From a virus: a stretch of DNA of 30,144 nt. The stretch covers positions 1 to 30,144 of the IMG/VR virus record IMGVR_UViG_3300027736_000167. The stretch is one strand, 5' to 3'. A model generated the notes under the pieces. That model did no database searches, was not told the DNA's origin, and saw only the letters and a list, made by a program, of their open reading frames with translations. Below are positions 14,771 through 22,611 of the stretch, piece by piece. Numbering within the stretch: position 1 is the first letter of the stretch; each line of letters opens with the position of its first letter. A program made the translations under genes and the position numbers.

Positions 14771-15194
14771 CGATAAACTTTTCCCATGATATAAAATCAC
14801 GCAGTTGCCATGTTCGTTGCTTCAATTCATTCATAATGGATTCAATTACAGATACAGTTTCCTCATGGTATACTTTCTTCTCAAGTAACTTGATTAGGTC
14901 TCCGTCTGCTTCTAGATAGGTGGTGATATCCGATTTAAGTGTAAACTGAAATGGAGTCCAACCATATTCATCCAATTCGTCTTTGGACATTTTACCTGTG
15001 TAGTATTCCCACTTAATCTTCCGCATACGGAGATAATCAAAGTGTGCCTTCTTTGAGGCTATTTTATGCTTCGTGAGTATACTGAGGTATTTGTTGTGTA
15101 GTTTAGGTATGTTCAGCAGTTCTTTGCCAGGTTCTGTCTGGTCCATGTCTGCATCTTTTTCCCAATATTTTAATACTTGTTCTAGATTTTCCAT
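14760..15194 (-). CDS. uvsY: Recombination mediator UvsY
   Basis: A 144-residue protein (T4 UvsY is 137) with the family pattern: LEQVLKYWEKDADMD at the start, KLHNKYLSILTKHKIASKKA, then LRMRKIKWEYYTGKMSKDEL, and a C-terminal helical part ending RTWQLRDFISWEKFIGGQ. UvsY loads the UvsX recombinase onto gp32-coated single strands. It is the first gene after the promoter at 15226-15255 and heads the recombination operon, adjacent to uvsW as in other T4-like phages. Confidence 0.93.
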   Translation of the reverse strand: MENLEQVLKYWEKDADMDQTEPGKELLNIPKLHNKYLSILTKHKIASKKAHFDYLRMRKIKWEYYTGKMSKDELDEYGWTPFQFTLKSDITTYLEADGDLIKLLEKKVYHEETVSVIESIMNELKQRTWQLRDFISWEKFIGGQ

Positions 15195-15225
15195 AATATT
15201 TTCAATAATTTAACACCAAATCTAC

Positions 15226-15255
15226 ATTATAACACAACTTATGTTATCGTGTCAA
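15226..15255 (-). promoter_or_regulatory. Sigma70-type promoter of the uvsY operon
   Basis: On the minus strand TTGACA (15250-15255) and TATAAT (15226-15231), both perfect, are 18 bases apart. Start expected near 15219, with the uvsY ATG at 15194. It probably drives the run from uvsY to the DruA-like gene. Confidence 0.85.
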
Positions 15256-15265
15256 GCGAATGTTA

Positions 15266-15796
15266 TCAAGCCGACTCAAAATTAAAATAGTCATACACCA
15301 AAGAAACATCACAGGTAATAATATCATCTGCCGACCTTTTGGTATCAAATTGAATACCATCCAAATTTATTGGAAAGGTATTGAAGTACCGTACACGATT
15401 AATTGGATTGTTTAATGCCGAAAGAATGGTGAGTGTGGCATCAGAATAATACTTTTTGTTTTTACTGGCAAATTGGTTTTGCATTGCCGATAGATAATTC
15501 TTTTCTGTAACACCTTCAGGAGAACCCATAGACCTAAACCATTTATATAATTCTTGCCAAGTAACCATATCTTCATCAACAATAAAATTTATATTCAATC
15601 TTTCATAAGTTAATTTATTGCCTGGAGAAAATACATCCAAAGTTGGTGTGTTGATGGTTGCTTGGCCAATACTAACACCAGGTAAGTTTACAGTTTGGCA
15701 AAAATACTGGACGTTAGGTATTCTATCAAAGGTTAATAAAAACTTTGACGCTTGTAAGTAACTGGTATTTTCAGGAGTTCTTGTGGTTGCTGTCAT
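15266..15796 (-). CDS. Tail tube-like structural protein (gp19-fold paralogue)
   Basis: A 176-residue protein with the T4 tail-tube layout: SKFLLTFDRIPNVQYFCQTV, then NLPGVSIGQATINTPTLDVF (the conserved LPG turn), LTYERLNINFIVDEDMVTW, LYKWFRSMGSP, and C-terminal strands ending SLVYDYFNFES. These positions line up with the recognised gp19 at 22038-22580, but the two are clearly diverged. It may be a tube initiator, tube end or baseplate hub component. It sits outside the tail block, between gp23 and uvsY, overlapping the 75-residue gene by 26 bases. Confidence 0.8.
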   Translation of the reverse strand: MTATTRTPENTSYLQASKFLLTFDRIPNVQYFCQTVNLPGVSIGQATINTPTLDVFSPGNKLTYERLNINFIVDEDMVTWQELYKWFRSMGSPEGVTEKNYLSAMQNQFASKNKKYYSDATLTILSALNNPINRVRYFNTFPINLDGIQFDTKRSADDIITCDVSLVYDYFNFESA

Positions 15797-15998
15797 TTAT
15801 AATCTTCTTAAGGTCTACCATTTTTTCTTTTTCAATCATAACAATTATACTACCTGTCAAATCAATTTCTTTTTGTATAAAAAACATCCTTAACTTGAGT
15901 TCTTCCAATTGTTTGTTATAATACTCAAGTTCCTTTTTCTTTCTGGATCGTAAATCTAAAATTTCTTCCAGAAGGATTATATTTTTACTTTCTTGCAT
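15771..15998 (-). CDS. Small coiled-coil protein, 75 aa
   Basis: A highly charged helical protein (ILDLRSRKKKELEYYNKQLEE... then LKKIIND) with a predicted coiled coil over most of its length and one short hydrophobic stretch (TGSIIVMIE). I do not recognise the family. The ribosome site is poor, which weakens the start. A CTAAATA sequence seven bases before the ATG resembles a late-promoter core but would give an almost leaderless message. It runs into the tail tube-like gene and is probably expressed with it. Confidence 0.6.
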   Translation of the reverse strand: MQESKNIILLEEILDLRSRKKKELEYYNKQLEELKLRMFFIQKEIDLTGSIIVMIEKEKMVDLKKIINDSNHKNS

Positions 15999-16015
15999 AC
16001 AGGTATTTAGGTCAT

Positions 16016-16043
16016 AAAAAAAGAGACCTCCGAAGAGGTCTCT
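16016..16043 (-). terminator. Rho-independent terminator after gp23
   Basis: AGAGACCTC-TTCG-GAGGTCTCT is a perfect 9-bp stem with a TTCG tetraloop, followed by seven Ts. A second small hairpin (16051-16066, ATCAC/GTGAT) lies between it and the gp23 stop. It closes the virion operon. Confidence 0.95.
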
Positions 16044-16070
16044 CTAAAGTATCACTCTGAGGTGATTTGA

Positions 16071-17408
16071 TTACATCAAGTTCTTAACGCCAAATATACG
16101 ATAGTATACGTTTGTTCGCTCTGTCAATGCACCTAAACCAGCAGTTACGCCTTGTGCAAATGGGTTAGCAACCATACCGTAACGAGTCTTGAATCCAATT
16201 TTTGGTTGGAATGTGAACTGGTCAACTGCACGAACCATTTGTAATGGAACGTATGGGCAATAGAACAATCCAGCATCGTATGGTGAAGAACCTTTGTAAC
16301 CGATAGTTACTAATTCTTGGTTAGAAGTATAACCACCAAAGTATGGGTCAATATAAACCTTGATTCGGCCATGTAACAAACCAGCAAATGTGTTACCTGT
16401 ATCATCTACTTGTAAGTCAGTTTGGAGAGCAGGAGTATAAGACAATACACCAGCCATTGCCATTGCTGAAGCTACGTCAGAAGAAACGATAAGAACATTA
16501 CCTTTACCTCTACGAGTTTGCTTAGCAATTACGTTAGCATCACGTTCGATTTGGAAAATCAAACCTTTGAAACGCTCAACAGACCAACGACCGTTAGAGT
16601 CAGTATCTAAGTCAAAATAACCAGCAGTAGTAGTACCATACTGAGCACCAGCAACAGCACAAGTATAGATTGTACGAATAACTTCACGGTTAATTTCAGC
16701 AAGAATTTCTGTAGACAGAATGTTTGATAATTCTGTTTCAGCATCAAGACCATGAATTGCTTTTAAGTCTTGTGCTAGTTCTAAAGAATACTCTGCCTTT
16801 AGAGCACGGGATTGAGCAGTAACAGTAACTTTCTCGATAGAGAAGGCCATTTGTTGAAAAGCTTTAGTATAGTCTGTGTCTGTACCAAGGATTTCAGCAT
16901 TAGCTGTTGGCATAGCAATACCAGTAGTAGTTGCCTTGCTTGTTGGATCTTGGAAAGAACCTGATACGTCAGAAGCACGTGTGCCTTTGAAACCGTATGG
17001 GTTATTTTCAGAGAAAGAACCAGAGAAGGCTGTATTGGCTTCGTTGAAGAAAGCTTCTGTACCAGACTGGTTAGTGTAACGAGCACGCATTGCGAAAATT
17101 AATCCTGTAGGACCTGTCATTGGTTGTACACCAGCAACGTCATAAGCGATTAAGTTAGGTAATGAACGGCGTACCAATGAAATCAAGATTGGATCAAAGT
17201 TACTTATGCCAGAACCAGTTACGTTTGGTCCTGAAGTACCACCAGTAGCAGTCTCGTTTAAAGCTAAACGGTCTTGAGCCATGGCTTGACGTTGATTTTC
17301 AAGAATAACAGTAGTAACTGCACGCTTGTACGGGTCTTTAATAGGCTCTAATTCTGGATGATCCAGAACTGGTGCCCAAGTTTTCGATAATTCTTCTGTT
17401 AGATACAT
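16071..17408 (-). CDS. 23: Major capsid protein gp23
   Basis: A 445-residue gp23 (T4 gp23 is 521), starting MYLTEELSKTWAPVLDHPEL. Hallmarks include NFDPILISLVRRSLPNLIAY, DVAGVQPMTGPTGLIFAMRA, the AYSLELAQDLKAIHGLDAE-like segment (here KAEYSLELAQDLKAIHGLDA) and the C-terminal KIGFKTRYGMVANPF. It builds the head lattice; in T4 the first about 65 residues are removed by gp21. The start has AAGGAG. It follows gp22, as in T4, and is followed by a strong terminator. Confidence 0.98.
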   Translation of the reverse strand: MYLTEELSKTWAPVLDHPELEPIKDPYKRAVTTVILENQRQAMAQDRLALNETATGGTSGPNVTGSGISNFDPILISLVRRSLPNLIAYDVAGVQPMTGPTGLIFAMRARYTNQSGTEAFFNEANTAFSGSFSENNPYGFKGTRASDVSGSFQDPTSKATTTGIAMPTANAEILGTDTDYTKAFQQMAFSIEKVTVTAQSRALKAEYSLELAQDLKAIHGLDAETELSNILSTEILAEINREVIRTIYTCAVAGAQYGTTTAGYFDLDTDSNGRWSVERFKGLIFQIERDANVIAKQTRRGKGNVLIVSSDVASAMAMAGVLSYTPALQTDLQVDDTGNTFAGLLHGRIKVYIDPYFGGYTSNQELVTIGYKGSSPYDAGLFYCPYVPLQMVRAVDQFTFQPKIGFKTRYGMVANPFAQGVTAGLGALTERTNVYYRIFGVKNLM

Positions 17409-17435
17409 TTAGTTCTCCTTATGGGTATCTTGTTA

Positions 17436-18881
17436 TTATTTTACCAAGTTTTGGGAAATGGTTTTTGCATAAAAGTTGATTTCGGAATCATTAGACTTCA
17501 ATGATTTCTTTTCTTCTTCGATTAAAACTTCGTCATCTAACGCATCAGTACTTGCAACTTTAACATCAGACTTGAAATATGATTCTTTCAAAGTTTCTAA
17601 TTTAGTTGTAAATTCTTCCTCAGTAGTAAAATCAACACCCTCTGCGAGTGATTTCATTTTTTCTACTTGAGTTTGCGACAGGCCTTCACACGCTGTGTAG
17701 ATAGCCTCAAATTTTTTCTGTTCGTTTAATGCTTGTTTTAGTTCAACTCCACGAGCAATTTCTTCGTTTAGAACGGCTTCAGTAGCTTCTAATTGAGCTG
17801 CCAATTCCTCAACGATATCTACCTTATCTTCAGGAATATCGATGTGGTGTTCAATAAACAAATCTCTTAAACCAGTTAGGAATTCTTCAGTAATTTCAGC
17901 CTTTAAACCAGATTGAATAGCAAGTTCATTGTCTTGCATCCATTCTTCTACCATATAGTTTAAGTATGCGTCTACTTTAGCGGCTAAATCTTCTTTGATT
18001 GCTTCAACAGCAATTTCAAATTCTTCCATTAACTGCTCTTCGGCTTCAACGATAACTTCTTCAGCACGAGCAATAACGGCAGCTTCAAAAATTGTAGTTG
18101 CTTTGGTTACAAATTCTTCAGAAAGATTTTCGCCAGATAGGAGAGCGTCCATATCTTCTTTCATCTTTTCTTTACTAATCATTTTCTTGATTAATTTTTT
18201 ATCTTCTTTTTCATCATCATGTTCTTCTTCATAGACAACTTCTTCAGGTAACTTACCTTTAGGACCAGAGCGTTTAATATCATATGCGTAGGCTTGTGAC
18301 ATTCCTGTTTTGTCACCAGCATGGGTTTTCTTATAAACTTGGCCAGTACCATGCCGTTTTGCATAGTCTTGTCTATTTGCTAATGGATCACTTGCACCAG
18401 TTCCTTCTTTTTCATCCAATGATTCAACTTCTTCTTCTTCGTCATATTCAGTTTCTTCACCGTAAGATTGGAATGTGGCACCTGGATTTGATTTCATAGT
18501 CTGTGCAGCACGCTTACCAGCAATACGGTCACGGATAGCAGAGTAATCGGTAGCAGGTTGTTGAACTGGAGTATCACCACTTCCTTGATTACCTGGTTGA
18601 GTAGCCAACTTCTTCATCGGCTCTGCACCTACAGGAGGTGTGGCACCTGGAGGAGTAGCAGTTGGTGAACCTGCAGTGTAGTTTGGATTTGCATCACCCA
18701 TCATTTCTGGTGAATCACCAATTTTACCAGCATCTTTTTGACCATAAGCCACAGATGTAGATAATTTACCACCCTTATCAGCACCACCTTTTTTAGAAGC
18801 AATGTTGCTATCGAATGTTGATTTGGAATCTTCGCCTAACAGAATGTTTTTAGCGGCGTCAGATAAATTAAAATTTGCCAT
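17436..18881 (-). CDS. 22: Prohead core scaffold protein gp22
   Basis: A 481-residue scaffold, much longer than T4 gp22 (269). It begins MANFNLSDAAKNILLGE, the usual gp22 start in cyanophage-like relatives, followed by a glycine/proline/threonine-rich low-complexity region (to about 130), an acidic stretch (YDEEEEVESLDEKEG), and then a long acidic helical region with coiled-coil potential (about 215-410). The core is degraded by gp21 after prohead assembly. A perfect late promoter lies 29-36 bases upstream, and AAGGAGA precedes the ATG. Confidence 0.9.
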   Translation of the reverse strand: MANFNLSDAAKNILLGEDSKSTFDSNIASKKGGADKGGKLSTSVAYGQKDAGKIGDSPEMMGDANPNYTAGSPTATPPGATPPVGAEPMKKLATQPGNQGSGDTPVQQPATDYSAIRDRIAGKRAAQTMKSNPGATFQSYGEETEYDEEEEVESLDEKEGTGASDPLANRQDYAKRHGTGQVYKKTHAGDKTGMSQAYAYDIKRSGPKGKLPEEVVYEEEHDDEKEDKKLIKKMISKEKMKEDMDALLSGENLSEEFVTKATTIFEAAVIARAEEVIVEAEEQLMEEFEIAVEAIKEDLAAKVDAYLNYMVEEWMQDNELAIQSGLKAEITEEFLTGLRDLFIEHHIDIPEDKVDIVEELAAQLEATEAVLNEEIARGVELKQALNEQKKFEAIYTACEGLSQTQVEKMKSLAEGVDFTTEEEFTTKLETLKESYFKSDVKVASTDALDDEVLIEEEKKSLKSNDSEINFYAKTISQNLVK

Positions 18882-18909
18882 TTTGAAAATCTCCTTGATT
18901 TATATTGGA

Positions 18910-18917
18910 TATTTATA
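18910..18917 (-). promoter_or_regulatory. T4-type late promoter upstream of gp22
   Basis: A perfect TATAAATA on the minus strand in the gp21-gp22 gap. A second, near-perfect copy (TATAAATC) follows 13 bases downstream at 18897-18904. Start would be near 18904, giving a short leader that holds the gp22 ribosome site; gp22 and gp23 would be transcribed from here. Confidence 0.85.
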
Positions 18918-18918
18918 A

Positions 18919-19566
18919 TTAAAGTTTTTTCATGAAGTTCTCAAATATGCGTAGACTTACTTTTTCAATATCTTTTGTGGAAGCTTGTTTGATTTCTCTC
19001 TTAGCTTCTTCAATATATTGTTCTGTCCAAACACCATTGACTAACATCCACTCTTTACCTTCCATAATACCCTGTACAAAAGCGCCAGGTGCGGAAGGGT
19101 CTGCTACGATATCTGCCGCTGTGGCTAGATAGAAATCGGGTTGAACTACATTAACGCCATTGACGTTCTTCAATGAACCCATGCCTCTTGAAGATACACC
19201 TAATTGAGCACCGCCTTCAATTAAGCTTCGTGCAATGTTTCCCATTGGTGTATCTAATATTTTTGCTTTGCCAACCCATTGATTACCATCTTCTCTTAAT
19301 CCTACAATCATGTGTGATACACGGTCAAGATTAATAGAAGGTGATTCAGGATGTCCTAACTCACCAAAGGCTCGGCTTTTGTTGATGTACTCACTAGTAT
19401 AACGGTCTACTTCTTTTTTCATTGTGTTATACTCATACAAACGACCATTTTTATTTTTAGTTTCGGCAACCAAAAAAGGTCCTTCAATATGCAAACACTT
19501 CTTACCATTTGCTTCTTCTAGGTAAGTGTAGTTTACGTTATCGTTTATTTCTTTAATGAGTTTCAT
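18919..19566 (-). CDS. 21: Prohead maturation protease gp21
   Basis: A 215-residue protease (T4 gp21 is 212). The start is the ATG at 19566 (MKLIKEINDNVNYTY); the frame stays open further upstream but would overlap the previous gene. Recognisable parts are NKNGRLYEYNTMKKEVDRY, the His-containing FGELGHPESP (His72), VSHMIVGL (His85), and GAQLGVSSRGMGSL with the catalytic serine (Ser125/126), the herpesvirus-type assemblin arrangement. It cleaves gp22, gp67 and gp23 during head maturation. Gene order gp67-x-21-22-23 fits. Confidence 0.94.
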   Translation of the reverse strand: MKLIKEINDNVNYTYLEEANGKKCLHIEGPFLVAETKNKNGRLYEYNTMKKEVDRYTSEYINKSRAFGELGHPESPSINLDRVSHMIVGLREDGNQWVGKAKILDTPMGNIARSLIEGGAQLGVSSRGMGSLKNVNGVNVVQPDFYLATAADIVADPSAPGAFVQGIMEGKEWMLVNGVWTEQYIEEAKREIKQASTKDIEKVSLRIFENFMKKL

Positions 19567-19576
19567 CGTTATCTTT

Positions 19577-20092
19577 CTATGGATGTATTGCGTAATCACC
19601 GTAGTTAAACGCCGCTGGATCTTGGAACTGACCAGCACTATAGAATCTATTATCTTTATGCAACTCAATAATAACTGTGTAAGCAGCGTTAGCAGTAGTA
19701 CCAACTGTTTTAATTGTTACGTTACCTGTAGGACCAACGGCATTATTTGAAATTGTTGGTAATTGGTATTGTGGGTTTGAATCAAGAGTACCTACACCCA
19801 TTGCAATAATAGGCGTAGATGTTGTTGTACCTTGCCATTTTAATTGTACATGACCCACTTCAGCATCAACGGCCATAATAACTCTAGAAATAGTAAATGC
19901 TGAATTGGCAAATCCTGTGTATACGGTATTGCCTGAATAATATGGTAAGTTATTGGCATTTAAAGCATGAGTTAAAGCTCTCGGATCAATGATAACGGTT
20001 TCGTTTTCATCCGAATCAATAATACCAACTCGTTTAATAACGGTTCGTTTATTGGTATCAATTAAAATTTGTGTGCTATTTGCAATTGCCAT
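19577..20092 (-). CDS. Unknown virion-type protein between gp67 and gp21, 171 aa
   Basis: A beta-rich, threonine- and asparagine-rich protein (YYSGNTVYTGFANSAFTISR, VGHVQLKWQGTTTSTPIIAM, GNVTIKTVGTTANAAYTVII) ending PAAFNYGDYAIHP. No signal peptide or membrane segment. I cannot name the family. The position in the head-assembly cluster and the composition suggest a structural or head-decoration protein, which is inference. T4 itself has gp68 in this interval, but this protein does not look like that small core protein. Confidence 0.7.
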   Translation of the reverse strand: MAIANSTQILIDTNKRTVIKRVGIIDSDENETVIIDPRALTHALNANNLPYYSGNTVYTGFANSAFTISRVIMAVDAEVGHVQLKWQGTTTSTPIIAMGVGTLDSNPQYQLPTISNNAVGPTGNVTIKTVGTTANAAYTVIIELHKDNRFYSAGQFQDPAAFNYGDYAIHP

Positions 20093-20104
20093 TTTTCTAT
20101 CCTA

Positions 20105-20302
20105 TTATTCAGTTTCTTCTTCTTCAGAAGGTTCGTCTTGTGGAACATCTTCTTCAACGGCCGGAATAATTAAATTCCTTGCCATGTTTTGCTTAGCTAA
20201 TTCCATATGTGCTGAAACTTTATCGTGAATAGATGCATATAAAGCATTTCTAAATTCCACACCGTCATCATTCATTGCATAGTCGATTATATCTTTATCC
20301 AT
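20105..20302 (-). CDS. 67: Small prohead core protein, gp67-like, 65 aa
   Basis: A short protein with a helical first half (GVEFRNALYASIHDKVSAHM...NMARNLI) and a very acidic tail (EEDVPQDEPSEEEETE), the layout of gp67-type prohead core proteins (T4 gp67 is 80 residues and also has an acidic C-terminus). It lies directly after gp20, as gene 67 does in T4. It starts after a GGGAG ribosome site and possibly a late-promoter variant at 20321-20328. The call rests on position, size and composition. Confidence 0.75.
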   Translation of the reverse strand: MDKDIIDYAMNDDGVEFRNALYASIHDKVSAHMELAKQNMARNLIIPAVEEDVPQDEPSEEEETE

Positions 20303-20320
20303 TTATTTCTCCCGATTAAT

Positions 20321-20328
20321 TATTTATC
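20321..20328 (-). promoter_or_regulatory. Possible late promoter variant before gp67
   Basis: GATAAATA on the minus strand, overlapping the gp20 stop codon region, about 20 bases before the gp67-like start. It keeps the ATAAATA core but not the first T. Chance matches occur in this AT-rich DNA. Confidence 0.4.
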
Positions 20329-21970
20329 ATTTTTTTGGCTGTTGTTTTGCCTTTTGGTCTGCCGCTTGTGATGCCATATCAATTTCATGTTTTTGGTTAT
20401 CTGGATGTTGTGGCTGTTGAGGTACTTGAGACATCATTTGTTGTTGTGCCACATCATTCATTACACCAACCGGTAAACCTAAACCTTCTTCTTTTTCCAT
20501 TTGTATTTCTTTATCCATTTCTTCAATATCATCGTCTGTCAATCGAAGCACGTTTCTTTGAATCCATAGTTGTGAGAAATATCTTCCAGTATAAGGATCG
20601 ACCTGTTGTAACAAACCTAACCGGTTGGTCATTAACTCTGCATCTTTTAGTTCTGTAAAGTTGTTGTCTTTGATGAAGTCGTAATGAATGTTTTCCTTCA
20701 TTTCGTCCCATTCTTCAACGGTGCAAATACCTTTTAACACCACTTGAACTCTCATTGCTTGTTCAAATAGGTTTGAAAACTTAGACCTTAAACGGTCAAC
20801 AAACTTAGCAAACTTTAATTCATCACGGGTGATTTCACCAGAACGACCAAGTGAAAATCCTGATGTCTCTGGATTTAAACGAGAAACCGGAACACTTAGT
20901 GCCTTATATAGTTTCTTTTCAAAGTATTTAACATCTTCCAACTCACCTAGGTTTTGACCACCAGGTAGTGTTGTAATCTCTGTGCCTTTACCACCTTCAC
21001 GGCGTGGCAACCAAAAGTCTTCCATCATCGACATGAACTTACGGTCATCACGAACTTCACCAGTCTGTGCATCATACACCAACTTGTTCTTATACTTGAC
21101 CATGATATCACGGAGGTATTGTTCTGCCTTTAATTTCGGTAGATTACCCACATCAATATAAAAAATCCTACGCTCAGGAGCCCTAGAAATTCGATATATG
21201 ACAGTAGCATCTTCAATCATCCTTAATTGGTTGAGTGGTTTAATTGCTTTGTGTAGATATGAAAGTACGATAGACCTGCGTGAATCCATGAGACCAGAAA
21301 CAACTGAAATGATGGAGTCTGAAGTAATACGAACACCAACTGGACCAAAGTTACTAGACGAACCAGAGATTACCTTGTCGTTAAAGATGTAGTATTCATT
21401 TACCACATCAGCAATCTCTACACCAGTTCTTTCGTCTTTAGATTTTTTAATCTCTCTGACTTTACGGAGTTTTCTTGGATCGATATACCGTAACTCACGA
21501 ATACCACCTGTTGGATTTTCTCTGTCAATGATAACATGGTAATACATTCTACCATCAACATAATATCTTCTGAAGATATCTTGTCCCATTTGGTTGTAGT
21601 TTAACAACCTAAGAACAGTAGTGAATTCTGCCTTTAATGCCTTTTTAATTTTGTCTGGTTGATTTACATCATCCAACACCATCTTGATACTTTGTCCGGT
21701 ATCGTCTTTACAAATAGCTTCATTAATGATATCATCGATAGCAGATTCAATTTCTGGCTGCATTGCCATTTCACGATAACGACCAATCAATTCTATTTCA
21801 TTTTTTGCTGTGCCGTCTAAATCAACATATGTTCCATAATAAGCGGCAGAAGTAATCGTGAGTGCACCATCTTCGTTTGAAGGAGGCGTGAAAGACTGTT
21901 GAACGTCTTTGGTATCATCCTTTTGACGAGAGAAGGTAAACCCGAAAAGTGAAAATTTATTAGCTGCCAT
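20327..21970 (-). CDS. 20: Portal vertex protein gp20
   Basis: A 547-residue portal (T4 gp20 is 524). Conserved stretches include YREMAMQPEIESAIDDIINE, NYNQMGQDIFRRYYVDGRMY, YHVIIDRENPTGGIRELRYI-DPRKLRK, SYLHKAIKPLNQLRMIEDA and RISRAPERRIFYIDVGNLPK, used classically to identify T4-like phages. Twelve copies form the ring through which DNA is packaged by gp16/gp17 and to which the neck binds. The C-terminal tail is rich in glutamine and methionine. The gp19-gp20 gap carries a stable hairpin. Confidence 0.98.
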   Translation of the reverse strand: MAANKFSLFGFTFSRQKDDTKDVQQSFTPPSNEDGALTITSAAYYGTYVDLDGTAKNEIELIGRYREMAMQPEIESAIDDIINEAICKDDTGQSIKMVLDDVNQPDKIKKALKAEFTTVLRLLNYNQMGQDIFRRYYVDGRMYYHVIIDRENPTGGIRELRYIDPRKLRKVREIKKSKDERTGVEIADVVNEYYIFNDKVISGSSSNFGPVGVRITSDSIISVVSGLMDSRRSIVLSYLHKAIKPLNQLRMIEDATVIYRISRAPERRIFYIDVGNLPKLKAEQYLRDIMVKYKNKLVYDAQTGEVRDDRKFMSMMEDFWLPRREGGKGTEITTLPGGQNLGELEDVKYFEKKLYKALSVPVSRLNPETSGFSLGRSGEITRDELKFAKFVDRLRSKFSNLFEQAMRVQVVLKGICTVEEWDEMKENIHYDFIKDNNFTELKDAELMTNRLGLLQQVDPYTGRYFSQLWIQRNVLRLTDDDIEEMDKEIQMEKEEGLGLPVGVMNDVAQQQMMSQVPQQPQHPDNQKHEIDMASQAADQKAKQQPKK

Positions 21971-22001
21971 ATTGTCCTATTTCAATTCAAAAAATCATAG
22001 T

Positions 22002-22022
22002 GGAGAGGAGTAAATCCTCTCC
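22002..22022 (-). terminator. Stable hairpin between gp19 and gp20, weak terminator or processing site
   Basis: GGAGAGGA and TCCTCTCC form a perfect 8-bp stem with a 5-base loop on the minus strand. The T-run (TTTTTT) comes about 7 bases later instead of immediately, so termination would be partial at best; it could equally protect the upstream gp19 message. Confidence 0.55.
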
Positions 22023-22037
22023 GTAAAATAATACATA

Positions 22038-22580
22038 TTAGGTTGTTGTTGCAGATTCCCACCATTGATAGTCAAACGTCACCGAATATTCTTCGATAGA
22101 ATCGTTTTGGTCCCAACCTAGGTCGATTGTGCCAATATCAATTGGAAATAATCCAACAAATTTATACTCTTTTAATGTATCGCCTGTTTTTCCGTATTGA
22201 GTAACAAGAGCATCACTTGTATATGATGTTGGTGTTTTAACATTTATATTACGGAGGTTTCCGGCATGACTATTAATGGAATTCATCCATGATTCCATAG
22301 AATTGCGAATCGTGAAATCTTCATCATTAATAATAGTTAAAGACCATTGTGCAAAACTTCTATTGCCGGCAAATTTAGTTTCACGTCCAAAGTAATACAT
22401 TGGTACTGTATTAATTGTTGAACCTGGTAACTGTGCTGCTTTTGCCATAAATGTAGTTTTTTGTCCAGCAGCTGCGCTGTTGGTCACAAATGATGGAAAC
22501 GCTAGAGAGACTGAAAACAGGTTGGGACGAGCACCGTCTCCAACCATATTTGCTCTAAATTCTGCTACGTTGAATGCCAT
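22038..22580 (-). CDS. 19: Tail tube protein gp19
   Basis: A 180-residue tube subunit (T4 gp19 is 163) starting MAFNVAEFRANMVGDGARPN, with LFSVSLAFPSF, the KAAQLPGSTINTVPMYYFGR turn, KFAGNRSFAQWSLTIINDED, NSMESWMNSINSHAGN and the C-terminal EEYSVTFDYQWWESATT typical of T4-like tail tubes. Its position between gp18 and gp20 is the T4 order. The start has AGGAGAA and a possible AATAAATA late promoter element upstream. Not to be confused with its paralogue at 15266-15796. Confidence 0.97.
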   Translation of the reverse strand: MAFNVAEFRANMVGDGARPNLFSVSLAFPSFVTNSAAAGQKTTFMAKAAQLPGSTINTVPMYYFGRETKFAGNRSFAQWSLTIINDEDFTIRNSMESWMNSINSHAGNLRNINVKTPTSYTSDALVTQYGKTGDTLKEYKFVGLFPIDIGTIDLGWDQNDSIEEYSVTFDYQWWESATTT

Positions 22581-22603
22581 TGTTTTCTCCTATATCGTTG
22601 AAT

Positions 22604-22611
22604 TATTTATT
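22604..22611 (-). promoter_or_regulatory. Possible late promoter variant before gp19
   Basis: AATAAATA on the minus strand in the gp18-gp19 junction, 24 bases before the gp19 start codon. It has the ATAAATA core but overlaps the gp18 stop region and could be chance. Confidence 0.35.

Noticed and set aside
19567-19704. Longer N-terminus for gp21
   Set aside because: The added residues overlap the preceding gene, are unlike the family, and the ATG at 19566 gives the usual gp21 length.
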